Position numbers and translations under genes: made by a program
Assembly (NCBI GenBank): GCA_900472295.1
Contig: UCIA01000002.1
Location: 558,001 to 622,000 of the forward strand
Origin: Hyphomicrobiales bacterium
GTDB lineage: Bacteria > Pseudomonadota > Alphaproteobacteria > Rhizobiales > Rhizobiaceae
Direction of reading: 5' to 3'
DNA length: 64,000 bases
Shown: in pieces, positions 1-9,048 of the stretch
Numbering within the stretch: the stretch's first letter is position 1
How the letters are laid out: each line of letters starts with the position of its first letter
Notes under the pieces: model-generated
Told to the model about the DNA's origin: nothing
Database searches by the model: none
What the model saw: only the letters and a program-made list of their open reading frames with translations

Positions 1-2109
1 CTAAAGGGCGAGAAACTGTGGCTGGCGCCGCTCGGCTTCCTGCTGGCGGCGCCGCTGCTGCTGTGGGGTCGCAACAAATCCGATCCGTTTTTCAGCCGGC
101 TGCTGATCATTGTCGGCGCTGCCGGTTTTGGCTGGCTTTTGTTCCAGGGCTTCGCCATCGGGTTGCACGGCTGGCAGTTCAGCTGGCTGACCAGCCTGTT
201 CGGCGATCTTGGCGACCGCCAGTTCGGCATGGGCTACGGCGCCCTACTGGGCAGCGGCGCCTTTCTGTTTCTGCTCACCCTTGGCATTGCCGCGCGCGGT
301 GCCGTCGGTGGCGACGTATTCGTCGTCAGCTCGATCGGCTTCGTCGTCGCGGTGGTTTCCATCTTCATCTTCATGCCGATCCTGATGATGCTGGCCAACG
401 CCATGCAGACCGACGACGGCGGCTATTCGCTTATCGCGTTCCTGGCCAAGCTGTTCAGTTCGCGCCTGTGGAGCCTGGACTGTCTCGCCGGCGGCAGCCG
501 CTGCGGCGTTGCCTGGAACTCGCTGCTGCTCGCTGTACTCGTCGGCCTGCTCACCATGTTTCTGGGGCTGGTGTTCGCGCTTGTCGTGACACGCACCGGC
601 TTCCGCTATGGCAGGCTGCTGCGTGCGCTGACCGTGTTGCCGATCATCACGCCGGCCTTCGTTATCGGCCTTGCCATCATCTTGTTGTTCGGGCTGTCTG
701 GCACGGTGACCCAGGGCGTTGCCGGCGTCTTCGGCATCCAGCCGACACGTTGGGTCTATGGCCTTCCCGGCCTGCTTATCGCCCAGGTTCTCGCTTTCAC
801 CCCCATCGCTTTCCTGGTTCTGATCGGCGTTGTCGAAGGCGTCAGCCCATCCATGGAAGAGGCCTCGCAGACGCTCCGCGCCAGCCGCTGGCAGACCTTC
901 TGGACCGTATCCCTGCCGCTGATGCGGCCAGGCCTCGCCAACGCCTTCCTGCTCGGCTTCATCGAAAGCATGGCCGATTTCGGCAATCCGCTGGTGCTGA
1001 GCGGCAACTATGACGTCCTGTCGACGGAAATCTTCTTTGCCATTGTCGGCGCGCAGAACGATGCCGCACTTGCTGCGATCCTGGCGCTGGTGCTGCTGGG
1101 CTTCACGCTTGGTGCCTTCTATGCGCAGCGTTTCTGGATCGGCAGGCGTTCCTACACCACCGTCACCGGCAAGGGCGACGCCGGCGTCCATCCGCGCCTG
1201 CCGGACGGGCTGACACGCGCGCTCTATGTCATCGCCGGCCTGTGGACGGCGTTCACCGTGCTGGTCTATGCGGTGATCTTCTACGGCAGTTTTGTCAGGC
1301 TGTGGGGGGTCGATCAGAGCTTGACGCTGCAGCACTACAAGAAAGCGTTCGCCGTCAGCTGGAATGAATTCGGCATCCATTGGTCGGGGTCGGCGTGGAG
1401 TTCGTTCTGGACGACGATGGAGATCGCGCTGATATCGGCGCCGCTGACCGCCGGCATCGGGCTTCTGACCGCCTATCTCCTCGTCCGCCAGAATTTCCGC
1501 GGCAAGAATGCCTTCGAATTCGCCACCATGCTGTCTTTCGCGATTCCGGGCACCGTCATCGGCGTCAGCTACATCATAGCCTTCAACGTGCCGCCGATCG
1601 AACTGACCGGCACCGGCATCATACTCGTGCTGTCGTTTGTCTTCCGCAACATGCCGGTCGGCGTGCGCGCCGGCGTCGCCTCCATGTCGCAGATCGACCG
1701 CAGCCTGGACGAATCCTCGCTCACGCTTGGCGCCAACTCCTGGCAGACCTTCAGACGCGTCATCCTGCCATTGCTGAGATCGGCAATACTGGCGGCGCTT
1801 GTCTATTCCTTCGTGCGCGCGATGACCGCGATCAGCGCCGTCATTTTCCTGGTCAGTGCGCGCTACGATCTTTCGACCAGCTACATCGTCGGACGTGTCG
1901 AGAACAATGAATACGGCATCGCCATCGCCTATTCGACGGTGCTGATCGTCGTCATGCTGGTGGTCATCGGCCTGATGCAACTGGTCGTCGGCAGCCGCAA
2001 TATCGGCCGGCGCGGCATTCAGGGGGGCGACGGGGGCTGGAGCGTACGCACCAATGTCAGCCTACCCGGAACGCCAGGCGGCCAGACGACAATAGCAGGA
2101 GCCGGGTGA
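1..2109 (+). CDS. Ferric-iron-type ABC transporter permease (AfuB/FbpB type), 5' end outside window
   Basis: The reading frame is open from base 1, so the gene starts upstream of the window; 702 codons are visible. The protein is almost entirely hydrophobic and carries two copies of the binding-protein-dependent transport inner-membrane domain, one in the first half and one in the second. Each copy has an EAA-type loop (EEASQTLRASRWQTFW and DESSLTLGANSWQTFR). This double-length permease layout is typical of FbpB/AfuB ferric iron importers. The stop codon overlaps the start of the ATPase gene by one base (TGATG), so the two are translationally coupled. A periplasmic binding protein gene is expected just upstream. 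Iron as substrate is inferred from the family; polyamine or phosphonate-type importers are less likely alternatives. Confidence 0.88.
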   Translation, partial: LKGEKLWLAPLGFLLAAPLLLWGRNKSDPFFSRLLIIVGAAGFGWLLFQGFAIGLHGWQFSWLTSLFGDLGDRQFGMGYGALLGSGAFLFLLTLGIAARGAVGGDVFVVSSIGFVVAVVSIFIFMPILMMLANAMQTDDGGYSLIAFLAKLFSSRLWSLDCLAGGSRCGVAWNSLLLAVLVGLLTMFLGLVFALVVTRTGFRYGRLLRALTVLPIITPAFVIGLAIILLFGLSGTVTQGVAGVFGIQPTRWVYGLPGLLIAQVLAFTPIAFLVLIGVVEGVSPSMEEASQTLRASRWQTFWTVSLPLMRPGLANAFLLGFIESMADFGNPLVLSGNYDVLSTEIFFAIVGAQNDAALAAILALVLLGFTLGAFYAQRFWIGRRSYTTVTGKGDAGVHPRLPDGLTRALYVIAGLWTAFTVLVYAVIFYGSFVRLWGVDQSLTLQHYKKAFAVSWNEFGIHWSGSAWSSFWTTMEIALISAPLTAGIGLLTAYLLVRQNFRGKNAFEFATMLSFAIPGTVIGVSYIIAFNVPPIELTGTGIILVLSFVFRNMPVGVRAGVASMSQIDRSLDESSLTLGANSWQTFRRVILPLLRSAILAALVYSFVRAMTAISAVIFLVSARYDLSTSYIVGRVENNEYGIAIAYSTVLIVVMLVVIGLMQLVVGSRNIGRRGIQGGDGGWSVRTNVSLPGTPGGQTTIAGAG

Positions 2110-3185
2110 TGGCCGAAATTCGCGGCAATGCAGCCTCGGTGGCTTTCGAGCATGTCACCAAGATCTATCCGGGCGCCAGTACGCCCGCGGTAAACGACAT
2201 CTCGCTGGCGATAGAAGCCGGCAAGCTGGTGACGCTTCTGGGACCTTCAGGCTGCGGCAAGACGACGACGCTGCGCATGATAGCCGGCCTGGAAATGCCG
2301 TCCAGCGGCCGTATCCTGATCGGCGGGGACGACGTCACTCGGCTGCCGGCCACCGATCGCGACGTTTCCATGGTGTTCCAGTCCTATGCACTGTTCCCGC
2401 ACATGACGGTGATGGAAAACGTCTCCTACGGTCTGCGCTTCTCCGGCCATGACAAGAAGGAGGCCGCGTCCCGCGCCCGCGCCGGGCTGGAATTGGTCGG
2501 CCTGACCGGTTTCGAGGCGCGTCTGCCCAGCGAACTGTCGGGTGGTCAGCAGCAGCGCGTGGCGGTGGCACGCGCACTGGTGCTCGAACCGCAAGTGCTG
2601 CTGTTCGACGAGCCGCTCTCCAACCTGGATGCCAAGCTGCGCCGGCATGTGCGTGAGGAAATCAGGGAGATCCAGACCAAGCTCGGGTTGACTGTGGTCT
2701 ATGTCACGCACGACCAGGAAGAGGCGCTTGCGGTTTCGGACCGCATCATCGTCATGAACAAGGCGGTGGTCGCGCAGGACGGTACGCCGCGCGAACTATA
2801 CGATGCGCCGGCCAACGCGTTCGTTGCCGACTTCATCGGGGAAGCCAACATCCTGGATTGCGAGGTGGTTGCGGTGCAACGGGACGAAGCTACCGTCCGG
2901 CTAGGCACGCTTACCTTGAAACTGCCGGCGCGTGGCCACCGGGCCGGCCCGGCGAAGCTGGCCGTCCGTCCGAGCCGCATCGAGATCGGTCCTGCCGGCG
3001 CGCCGCAGACGATCGCAGGCACGCTAGCAAAGGCCACCTATGCCGGCAGCCATCTCGAACTTGTCGTTGCCACGGCGCTTGGCGACGTGTTCGTGTTGTC
3101 GCGCAACGTCGACGCGCCGTTTCAAGCGGGCGACAGTGTCGGCATCGGCTTTCCGGAGCGCGGCCCGGTTCTGATCAAAGCCTGA
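2109..3185 (+). CDS. ABC transporter ATP-binding protein (FbpC/AfuC type)
   Basis: The 358-residue ATPase energises the permease encoded immediately upstream. Walker A (GPSGCGKT) lies at residues 45-52, the Q-loop around QSYALFPH at 91-98, the signature LSGGQ at 143-147 and Walker B (LLFDEP) at 164-169, followed by the D-loop SNLD and the switch histidine in VTHDQEE. A TOBE-type C-terminal region follows, with the segment LAVRPSRIEIG near residue 290, as in iron, spermidine and sugar importers. The ATG at 2109 overlaps the permease stop and is preferred over a GTG three bases earlier. Import of ferric iron is inferred from the partner permease. Confidence 0.9.
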   Translation: MAEIRGNAASVAFEHVTKIYPGASTPAVNDISLAIEAGKLVTLLGPSGCGKTTTLRMIAGLEMPSSGRILIGGDDVTRLPATDRDVSMVFQSYALFPHMTVMENVSYGLRFSGHDKKEAASRARAGLELVGLTGFEARLPSELSGGQQQRVAVARALVLEPQVLLFDEPLSNLDAKLRRHVREEIREIQTKLGLTVVYVTHDQEEALAVSDRIIVMNKAVVAQDGTPRELYDAPANAFVADFIGEANILDCEVVAVQRDEATVRLGTLTLKLPARGHRAGPAKLAVRPSRIEIGPAGAPQTIAGTLAKATYAGSHLELVVATALGDVFVLSRNVDAPFQAGDSVGIGFPERGPVLIKA

Positions 3186-3409
3186 AGGGTTCGACGCGTG
3201 GCGACCGAACCCTCGGTGAGATTGGTGGATCGCGCCCAGACTTCGGCCGGGACGCGTCGCAAATGTTCGCCCAGCGCCTACAACCAGTCTTCGCAGCCTG
3301 CCGAACCTTCGTTACGCCCGTCACCGGGTCGTGATCGCATGCCCCCGGCTCTCGCCGGGCTCGGGGGCTTGTTGCGGGGGGCGCACCCAAGCACCCGAAC
3401 GCCCGCGCG
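3186..3409. other. Convergent intergenic region with a weak GC-rich hairpin
   Basis: This stretch separates the convergent ATPase and LysR genes. A hairpin at 3341-3368 pairs GCCCCCG with CGGGGGC over a 14-base loop but has no run of T on either side, so it is at best a weak terminator. No gene is visible. Confidence 0.4.
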
Positions 3410-4345
3410 TCAGCTGGCGTGCGCCTCCAGCACACCGGTGCCGAGCCTGCCTTCCAGAAGATCGCGCCGCTGCTGTAATGCGCCGGAGACGAATTTGGTG
3501 AAGGCGTGGACGCGCGCGGTGCGGCGCAAATCGTCATGCACGAGCACCCAAAGTGCCGAGCCGATCTCCTCGATCAGCCCTCCGACCCGCACCAGCCCGG
3601 GCAGACTGTCGCCGAGATAGCAGGGAAGCGCGGCGACCCCTATCCCGGCGACGGCGGCATGCGACATCGTCACCAGGGAATCTGCGCGCAGGGCGATCTC
3701 GACATCGGGCAATGACGAGCGCATCCATCGGGCGACGCCGGTGTTGGCCAGGCTGTCATCGGGGGCGATCCAGCGCAGCGCGCCAAAGCTTGGCTCCGGT
3801 GGCAGTGTCTGCGCATAAGAGCGCGCCGCGTAGGCGGCGAAGGCGACGTCCGAAATGCGCCTGCCGACCAGGATTTCCTGCGGCTGCGACACCGGCCGGA
3901 TCGCCACATCGGCGTCCCTGTGCGTCAGATTGGCGATCGAATTCTGCGTCATCGCCTCGACCCTTATGCCGGGATGGAACTTATGAAACGCAGCCAGGAT
4001 CGGTGGCAGCACCGACACCATCAGCGTATCGGTGGTGGTCACCCGCAACGAGCCTTCAAACCTCAGATCCTGCCCCGACAGTTTGCGCGCCAGCTCGTTG
4101 ACCGTCTCGGCCATTGTGCGCGCAGCGCCCAGCAGTTCCTCGCCACCGGCGGTGAGCGCATAGCCCGTCGGCAACCGATCGAAAAGACGAATGCCGAGCC
4201 GCGCCTCGAAGGCGTTGACGCGCCTCAGCACAGTGGTGTGGTTCACGCCCAGGATGCGTGCCGCCGCCGCCAGCGACGCGCCTTCGGCGACGGCCAGCAC
4301 CATGCGCAAATCTTCCCAGTCGATATCGTCGCGTGAGCTGTGCAT
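3410..4345 (-). CDS. LysR-family transcriptional regulator
   Basis: The 311-residue protein has an N-terminal winged helix-turn-helix (residues about 8-66, including LAAAARILGVNHTTVLRRV) and a LysR substrate-binding domain (about 90-300). The start was set at the methionine of MHSSRDDIDW, because the longer frame adds 32 residues unlike any LysR N-terminus. The gene is divergent from the DMT transporter at 4541, and the 195-base gap contains an inverted repeat suited to a LysR operator. It probably controls that transporter and itself. The inducer is unknown. Confidence 0.88.
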   Translation of the reverse strand: MHSSRDDIDWEDLRMVLAVAEGASLAAAARILGVNHTTVLRRVNAFEARLGIRLFDRLPTGYALTAGGEELLGAARTMAETVNELARKLSGQDLRFEGSLRVTTTDTLMVSVLPPILAAFHKFHPGIRVEAMTQNSIANLTHRDADVAIRPVSQPQEILVGRRISDVAFAAYAARSYAQTLPPEPSFGALRWIAPDDSLANTGVARWMRSSLPDVEIALRADSLVTMSHAAVAGIGVAALPCYLGDSLPGLVRVGGLIEEIGSALWVLVHDDLRRTARVHAFTKFVSGALQQRRDLLEGRLGTGVLEAHAS

Positions 4346-4417
4346 TTCCGCAGGAGGATAGAGGACCGCGCCGCCATTGGCGAGCCAGAAACATGAGCCT
4401 TTTGAGTTATTTGCGCG

Positions 4418-4439
4418 TGTGAGCTGTGCAGAAATGCAC
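4418..4439. promoter_or_regulatory. Inverted repeat between lysR and DMT transporter (candidate operator)
   Basis: TGTGCA-GAAA-TGCACA at 4424-4439 is a perfect 6-4-6 inverted repeat. The 12-mer GTGAGCTGTGCA that leads into it (4418-4429) recurs at 4333-4344, overlapping the start codon of the LysR gene. Two matching half-sites at a divergent LysR promoter fit an autoregulatory LysR binding region. This is inferred from position and symmetry. Confidence 0.45.
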
Positions 4440-4540
4440 ATTAATTTGGCAAATCAGCAGATCGCTCTGCAGCAGAGAGCGCACCATATCAACCAACGAC
4501 GCCGCCTGGCTGGCATGACTCAAATCTGGGAAACACCATC

Positions 4541-5467
4541 GTGGAAATCCTCTTCGTCCCCCTGGCGCTGGTCGCCGGCGGCCTGCTCGCGGTGCAGGCC
4601 GGCGCCAACGCACAACTTTCCAAGGCTGTCGGCTCGCCTTTTGCCGCAACCACGCTGCAACTCGCCGTCGGCGCCATCCTCCTGCTGTCGATCACGGCCC
4701 TCTCCGGAACAGCGCCGGCGCTGCTCGCCGTTCGGCAAGCCCAATGGTGGCACGCTGTCGGCGGTACGGCTTCGGCCTTCTACGTCGTTTCGACCATTCT
4801 CCTGTTTCCGCGCCTTGGCGCCGTCGTGTCGGTCGGCCTCTTCATCGCTGGGCAGATGCTGGCATCCTTCGCTCTCGACACATTCGGCTGGCTTGGGATT
4901 CCTGAAGTCGGCCTGCGAGCCGGGCCAGCCCTTGGCGTGCTCGTCGTGCTTGCCGGGGCGGCGCTCATCGTTCTGGGGCAGAAGGGCGCGGCGGACAATC
5001 TGGCGCCATCGAAACTCGGCTGGATCGGGCTGGCGCTGCTGGCCGGCGCCGGGCTGCCGGTGCAAGGCGCGGTCAACGCCTTGCTCCGGCACGACCTCGG
5101 CGGCGCACCGTTCGCTGTCGGCACCATTTCATTCCTGGTGGCCATGCTGGCCATGGCAGCGGTGCTTGTGGTCACCCTAGCCCTGACGAAGACGCCCCGC
5201 CCTCGCCTCGCAGACCTGCCGTCGATGCCCTGGTGGGGCTGGCTCGGCGGCTTCGCGGGCGCGACCTACGTCACGACCGTGTTCACTGCGATCCCCGTGA
5301 TCGGAGCCGCCGCGGCGGTCAGCCTGACGGTGGCCGGCCAGCAGCTTGCCAGCATCTTCGTCGACAATTTCGGCTGGTTTCGCCTGCCGCAACGGCCTGT
5401 CTCGGGCATGCGGCTCGCCGGCGTCGTGCTGCTGCTGGCAGGGTGCATTGTTATCAAGGCGCTCTGA
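4541..5467 (+). CDS. DMT-family transporter, fused YdcZ/DUF606 type
   Basis: This 308-residue integral membrane protein has about ten hydrophobic segments. The first half (residues 1-147) and second half (about 160-308) resemble each other: LVAGGLLAVQAGANAQLSKA matches the later LLAGAGLPVQGAVNALL, and each half ends with a GQ(M/Q)LAS motif near an FGW segment. This is the tandem-duplicated form of the YdcZ (DUF606) drug/metabolite transporter family. Translation starts at GTG 4541; no in-frame ATG lies nearby. The substrate cannot be predicted. The divergent LysR gene is the likely regulator. Confidence 0.85.
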   Translation: MEILFVPLALVAGGLLAVQAGANAQLSKAVGSPFAATTLQLAVGAILLLSITALSGTAPALLAVRQAQWWHAVGGTASAFYVVSTILLFPRLGAVVSVGLFIAGQMLASFALDTFGWLGIPEVGLRAGPALGVLVVLAGAALIVLGQKGAADNLAPSKLGWIGLALLAGAGLPVQGAVNALLRHDLGGAPFAVGTISFLVAMLAMAAVLVVTLALTKTPRPRLADLPSMPWWGWLGGFAGATYVTTVFTAIPVIGAAAAVSLTVAGQQLASIFVDNFGWFRLPQRPVSGMRLAGVVLLLAGCIVIKAL

Positions 5468-5473
5468 AAACGA

Positions 5474-5500
5474 AAAAGGCCGCCTCGAAAGCGGCCTTTT
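5474..5500. terminator. Bidirectional rho-independent terminator between the DMT gene and tig
   Basis: AAAAGGCCGC (5474-5483) pairs perfectly with GCGGCCTTTT (5491-5500) around a CTCGAAA loop. The A and T tracts flank the stem on both sides, so it can end both convergent transcripts. Confidence 0.85.
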
Positions 5501-5521
5501 CTGATCTTGTCGCCTGAACGC

Positions 5522-7000
5522 TTATTCGGCGTCCTTGGCAGCGGCCTTCTTCTTCGGCGCTGCCTTCTTCTTCGGCTCTTCGGCGTCGTCTGCCTTTTCA
5601 GCCTTGTCGGCTTTCTTGGCAGCGGCCTTCTTTGCCGGCTTGGCCTTGGCGGTATCGTCTTCCTCGTCGTCGGCCATCAGCTCTTCCTTGCTGACCTTGA
5701 CGTCGGTGACCGAGATCTGGCTGAGCAGATGGTCGACGACCTTCTCTTCGAACATCGGCGCGCGCAGCGTGTTCAGCGCTTCGGGATTGCTGCGGTAAAA
5801 CTCGAAGGCTTCCTGCTGCTGGTTGGCCGGATAGCGGCGCACCTGCTCGAACAGGCCGCGCTGCAATTCCTCGTCCGAAACGGTGACGCCGGCTTTCTCG
5901 CCGATCTCAGCCAGAACCAGGCCGAGGCGCACGCGGCGCTCGGCCAGGCGCAGATATTCGGCGCGGGCCTCTTCTTCCGTCGTCTCTTCGTCGGCGAAGG
6001 TACGGCCGGCAGCCTCGAGATCGCGGTTGACCTGGGTCCAGATGTTGTTGAACTCGGCATCGACGAGCTTCGACGGCGCCTCGAACGAATAGGCAGCGTC
6101 AAGCTGGTCGAGCAGCTGGCGCTTGACCTTCTGGCGCGTCATCGAACCGAACTGGTTCTCGATCTGGCCGCGCACCACGTCGCGCAGGCGCTCCAACGAT
6201 TCCAAGCCGAGGTTCTTGGCCATTTCATCATTGATTTCCAGCGCGCCGGGCTTGGACACTTCCTTGACGGTGACGTCGAAGGTGGCTTCCTTGCCGGCCA
6301 GATGCGCCGCCTGGTAGTTTTCGGGGAAAGTGACGGTGACCTGCTTCTCGTCGCCGGCCTTGGCGCCGATCAGCTGGTCCTCGAAGCCCGGGATGAATTC
6401 CTTCGAACCCAGAACCAGCGGCTGGTCGGTACCGGCGCCGCCGGCGAAAGCCTCGCCGTCGATCTTGCCGACATAGTCGATCGAGACGCGGTCGCCTTCG
6501 GCGGCCTTGCCGGTCTTCGGCTCGAAGCTGCGCGACGATTCGGCAACACGCTGGACCTGTTCGTCGATCTCGGCATCCGGCACTTCGAACACCTGGCGCG
6601 TCACCTTGATGTCGGAGAAATCCTTGATCTCGATCGCCGGGATGACCTCGTAGTTGAGGCGGAATTCGAAGTCGGCGCCGCCGGCCAGGATCTTTTCGGC
6701 CTCTTTCTCGTCCTCGGTCATGATCACTTCGGGCTGCATGGCGGCTTTCTCGCCACGGCCGGTGATGATCGAACGGGTCGAATCGTTGAGGATCTCGTTG
6801 ACCACTTCGGCCATGAACGACTTGCCGTAGACCTTGCGCAGGTGCTGCACCGGCACTTTGCCGGGACGGAAGCCGTTGATGCGGACCTTGTCCCTGGCGT
6901 CGGACAGCCGCGCCATCAGCTTGGCTTCCATGTCACCCGCCGGCACGGTGATCTTGATCTCGCGCTTGAGACCGGAGTTGAGCGTTTCGGTGACCTGCAT
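5522..7000 (-). CDS. tig: Trigger factor, ribosome-associated chaperone
   Basis: The 492-residue protein is trigger factor, the first chaperone to meet nascent chains at the ribosomal exit tunnel; it also has peptidyl-prolyl isomerase activity. The ribosome-docking loop GFRPGKVP is at residues 43-50. The FKBP-type domain spans roughly 155-245 (from [17 protein letters not shown] onward), followed by the helical arms. The C-terminus (about 440-492) is an Ala/Lys/Glu-rich low-complexity tail, longer than in E. coli (432 residues) and common in alphaproteobacteria. The gene stands alone and convergent to the DMT gene. Confidence 0.97.
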   Translation of the reverse strand: MQVTETLNSGLKREIKITVPAGDMEAKLMARLSDARDKVRINGFRPGKVPVQHLRKVYGKSFMAEVVNEILNDSTRSIITGRGEKAAMQPEVIMTEDEKEAEKILAGGADFEFRLNYEVIPAIEIKDFSDIKVTRQVFEVPDAEIDEQVQRVAESSRSFEPKTGKAAEGDRVSIDYVGKIDGEAFAGGAGTDQPLVLGSKEFIPGFEDQLIGAKAGDEKQVTVTFPENYQAAHLAGKEATFDVTVKEVSKPGALEINDEMAKNLGLESLERLRDVVRGQIENQFGSMTRQKVKRQLLDQLDAAYSFEAPSKLVDAEFNNIWTQVNRDLEAAGRTFADEETTEEEARAEYLRLAERRVRLGLVLAEIGEKAGVTVSDEELQRGLFEQVRRYPANQQQEAFEFYRSNPEALNTLRAPMFEEKVVDHLLSQISVTDVKVSKEELMADDEEDDTAKAKPAKKAAAKKADKAEKADDAEEPKKKAAPKKKAAAKDAE

Positions 7001-7340
7001 CGTAAAACCTTTATCTTCACCAAAGAGACTGCCACGGCGTTTTGCCGTTCACAGCCTGCCGGTACAATCTTGCCGGGAATGGCTTTTGGTACGGAACCTG
7101 GCGATTTGACCGAAATTACGGCTCAAACTCTTCCAAACTGCGTTCCAAGATGTGATTAAGTTCTTGTTTTTCCTACTTCTTATCACATTCTGCAGAAGCG
7201 GATCGGCGCGTCCCGTCACATTTGACACGCCTTTTGTCACAGGCGAGGCTAATTTTCAACCATCTTCGCGTTGCAGCGAATGACCGTCATTTTCGCCCCG
7301 ACATTGACAGAATAATGGCTACATGGGATTGCCGGCCAAC
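7001..7340. other. Intergenic region upstream of tig and tRNA-Leu
   Basis: No gene is seen in these 340 bases. An imperfect inverted repeat pairs ATGTGAT(T)AAG at 7150-7160 with CTTATCACAT at 7179-7188, about 150 bases upstream of tig; it could be an operator or a leader hairpin. A -35-like TTGACA is at 7304-7309, about 30 bases before the tRNA, but no convincing -10 element follows. Confidence 0.3.
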
Positions 7341-7423
7341 GCGGGTATGGCGGAATTGGTAGACGCACCAGATTTAGGTTCTGGCGTGAAAGCGTGGGGG
7401 TTCGAGTCCCTCTACCCGCACCA
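7341..7423 (+). tRNA. tRNA-Leu (anticodon UAG)
   Basis: The acceptor stem GCGGGTA (7341-7347) pairs with TACCCGC (7413-7419), followed by discriminator A and an encoded CCA. The anticodon arm CCAGA-TTTAGGT-TCTGG gives anticodon TAG. A long variable arm and the T-loop TTCGAGT are present, as expected for a class II tRNA. Confidence 0.97.
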
Positions 7424-7521
7424 CCCTTCGCTCTATCGAGCTTCGGGTGGCAGGCCACCTGAGGCTCGTTAGAGCCGAAGGTGTCCTCCGAAGCCTTGGC
7501 GTAAGAGGACTGGCTCGACGC

Positions 7522-8970
7522 CTACACCTCAAACACTTGATGGGTAAACCACCCGGCCAGTTTCGCCAGCTCAGGCCCCAGCACCCGGTCGGCGTCGACC
7601 GGCGGCACGATCTTCCTGATATCAGCCACGAAAGACTGCAGCGCCGGCGGCGCCTGACGTTCGGTGACGTGCAGTGCCTGCGAGGCGACCATGGCCAGCA
7701 TCGCCATCGCCGCGTCAAGGCAGCGGCCGGCGGTCGCCTCCTTGGTCCAGGCGAAGAATGCCGTCGTGGCAACGTCGTCCTGGCCGGCGCCGGCCGATTC
7801 GGTACCCGGAATAAAGGTGCGTTGCGCTGCCAGCTTGGCCTGTTCGAGATAGCCGGTGATCGCCATCGGGACATAGCCGACATTGCCATGGCCATCGCTG
7901 TCGGCCCAATGCCGCCCGGTCATCAGCAGGTCCGGCAGCAGCGACACCTTGCCGTTCAGCAGTTTCGAGGCGTGGCGGTCGCAAAGCAGGCAGAGATCGG
8001 CCCAGATCGCTGAGAGATCATCGAGCGCCGGCGTCGCCATGGCATTGTGGTAACCGCCGGTGGAGACGCAGCGCCCCAGCGGATGCGCCGCATCGGGCGG
8101 GATATAGACCGGATTGTCCGAGATCGAGGCCAGCGACACGGTGGCCGCCTGTTCAGCGTTCGCCAGCGCCCGGTGCGCGTGACCGAGCACGCGCGGCACG
8201 ATGCGGTAGCTGACCGGCGCCTGATAGTTGCGCCGTCCGTCGCCGGCGCCGACCAGGTACTGCCGCAATCCTTGCAAGGCCGCCGCTTCATGCGCATCGC
8301 CCCAGAGCCCATCGAGGGCGGCGTCATAATGCTCGAGCGGGGCGCGAAACGCCTCGATCGACAGCGCAAACACCTTGTGCGCCATGGCGACGCGACGGCG
8401 CGCCGCCAGAGCAGCGTCGGCAACCAGGGCTGCGGCACAAGGCGAGCCGTTGATCAGCGAACCCCGCTCCTTCACTTCCAACTCCAAGCCAGCGGTAAGC
8501 GCGGCAAACAGCGGGTAGAGCGCCAGGATCTCGCCGGCGCCACCCTGCCCTTGCGACGACACCACCGGCATCGGACCGCCATCGAGCATCGCGGCGACGG
8601 CCAGCGCGATGCGCGGCGTGGTGGCGGCATTGCCCTCGATGAAGTTGGTCAGCCGCGCCAGCACGATCGCCCTGACCACGCGGTCAGGCAATGGCTCGCC
8701 GAAGGACGTGGCTGCAGCAAAAGCCTTGATGCGCGCATGGCGGTCGCGCTCGTCAAGTTCGAGCTTGCGGCTCGCCAGTTCGCCCATGGCGGTGGTGACG
8801 CCATAGATCACCGGCGGCGGATCGGATTCGATGAGCTTCAGGAACCAGGCGCGGCATTCGGCAATGCGCTGCAAGGCATTGTCGCTGATTTCGACCGTGT
8901 CGTTTTTCCAGGCGACGCGCATAACCGCATCGAGATTGATGTCTTGCCGCGTCGTCAGCGTAGTCGTCAT
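7522..8970 (-). CDS. PAL/HAL-family (aromatic amino acid lyase-like) protein lacking the MIO triad
   Basis: The 482-residue protein belongs to the histidine/phenylalanine ammonia-lyase superfamily. It keeps the catalytic tyrosine loop (YGVTTAMG, Y56), the INGS motif (N174), a VSYRIVPRVLG segment (R256) matching the SLRCxPQ region, and SDNP (284-287). The Ala-Ser-Gly triad that cyclises to the MIO cofactor in these enzymes is replaced by Gly-Ala-Gly at 144-146 (context QGQGGAGEILAL). The segment between triad and INGS is also about 20 residues shorter than in histidine ammonia-lyase. Without the serine the usual cofactor cannot form, so ordinary ammonia-lyase activity is doubtful. It stands alone, with no hut genes nearby. 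Confidence 0.8.
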   Translation of the reverse strand: MTTTLTTRQDINLDAVMRVAWKNDTVEISDNALQRIAECRAWFLKLIESDPPPVIYGVTTAMGELASRKLELDERDRHARIKAFAAATSFGEPLPDRVVRAIVLARLTNFIEGNAATTPRIALAVAAMLDGGPMPVVSSQGQGGAGEILALYPLFAALTAGLELEVKERGSLINGSPCAAALVADAALAARRRVAMAHKVFALSIEAFRAPLEHYDAALDGLWGDAHEAAALQGLRQYLVGAGDGRRNYQAPVSYRIVPRVLGHAHRALANAEQAATVSLASISDNPVYIPPDAAHPLGRCVSTGGYHNAMATPALDDLSAIWADLCLLCDRHASKLLNGKVSLLPDLLMTGRHWADSDGHGNVGYVPMAITGYLEQAKLAAQRTFIPGTESAGAGQDDVATTAFFAWTKEATAGRCLDAAMAMLAMVASQALHVTERQAPPALQSFVADIRKIVPPVDADRVLGPELAKLAGWFTHQVFEV

Positions 8971-9048
8971 GGTCCTCGCCCGGCCTAATCTGGATGCAGT
9001 TGGGCGAAGCGATCGATGTCTACCGAAATCCGTGCCCTGGAGAGAATT

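Noticed and set aside
244..1980. 578-codon minus-strand frame opposite the ABC permease
   Set aside because: Composition is that of a shadow frame, and the permease strand encodes clear membrane helices and EAA loops.
3341..3368. Strong terminator between the ABC ATPase and lysR
   Set aside because: The stem is only 7 pairs with a 14-base loop and no T tract; kept only as a weak hairpin.
5507..7159. 550-codon plus-strand frame opposite tig
   Set aside because: Shadow of trigger factor with no recognisable domain; the minus-strand gene explains the region fully.
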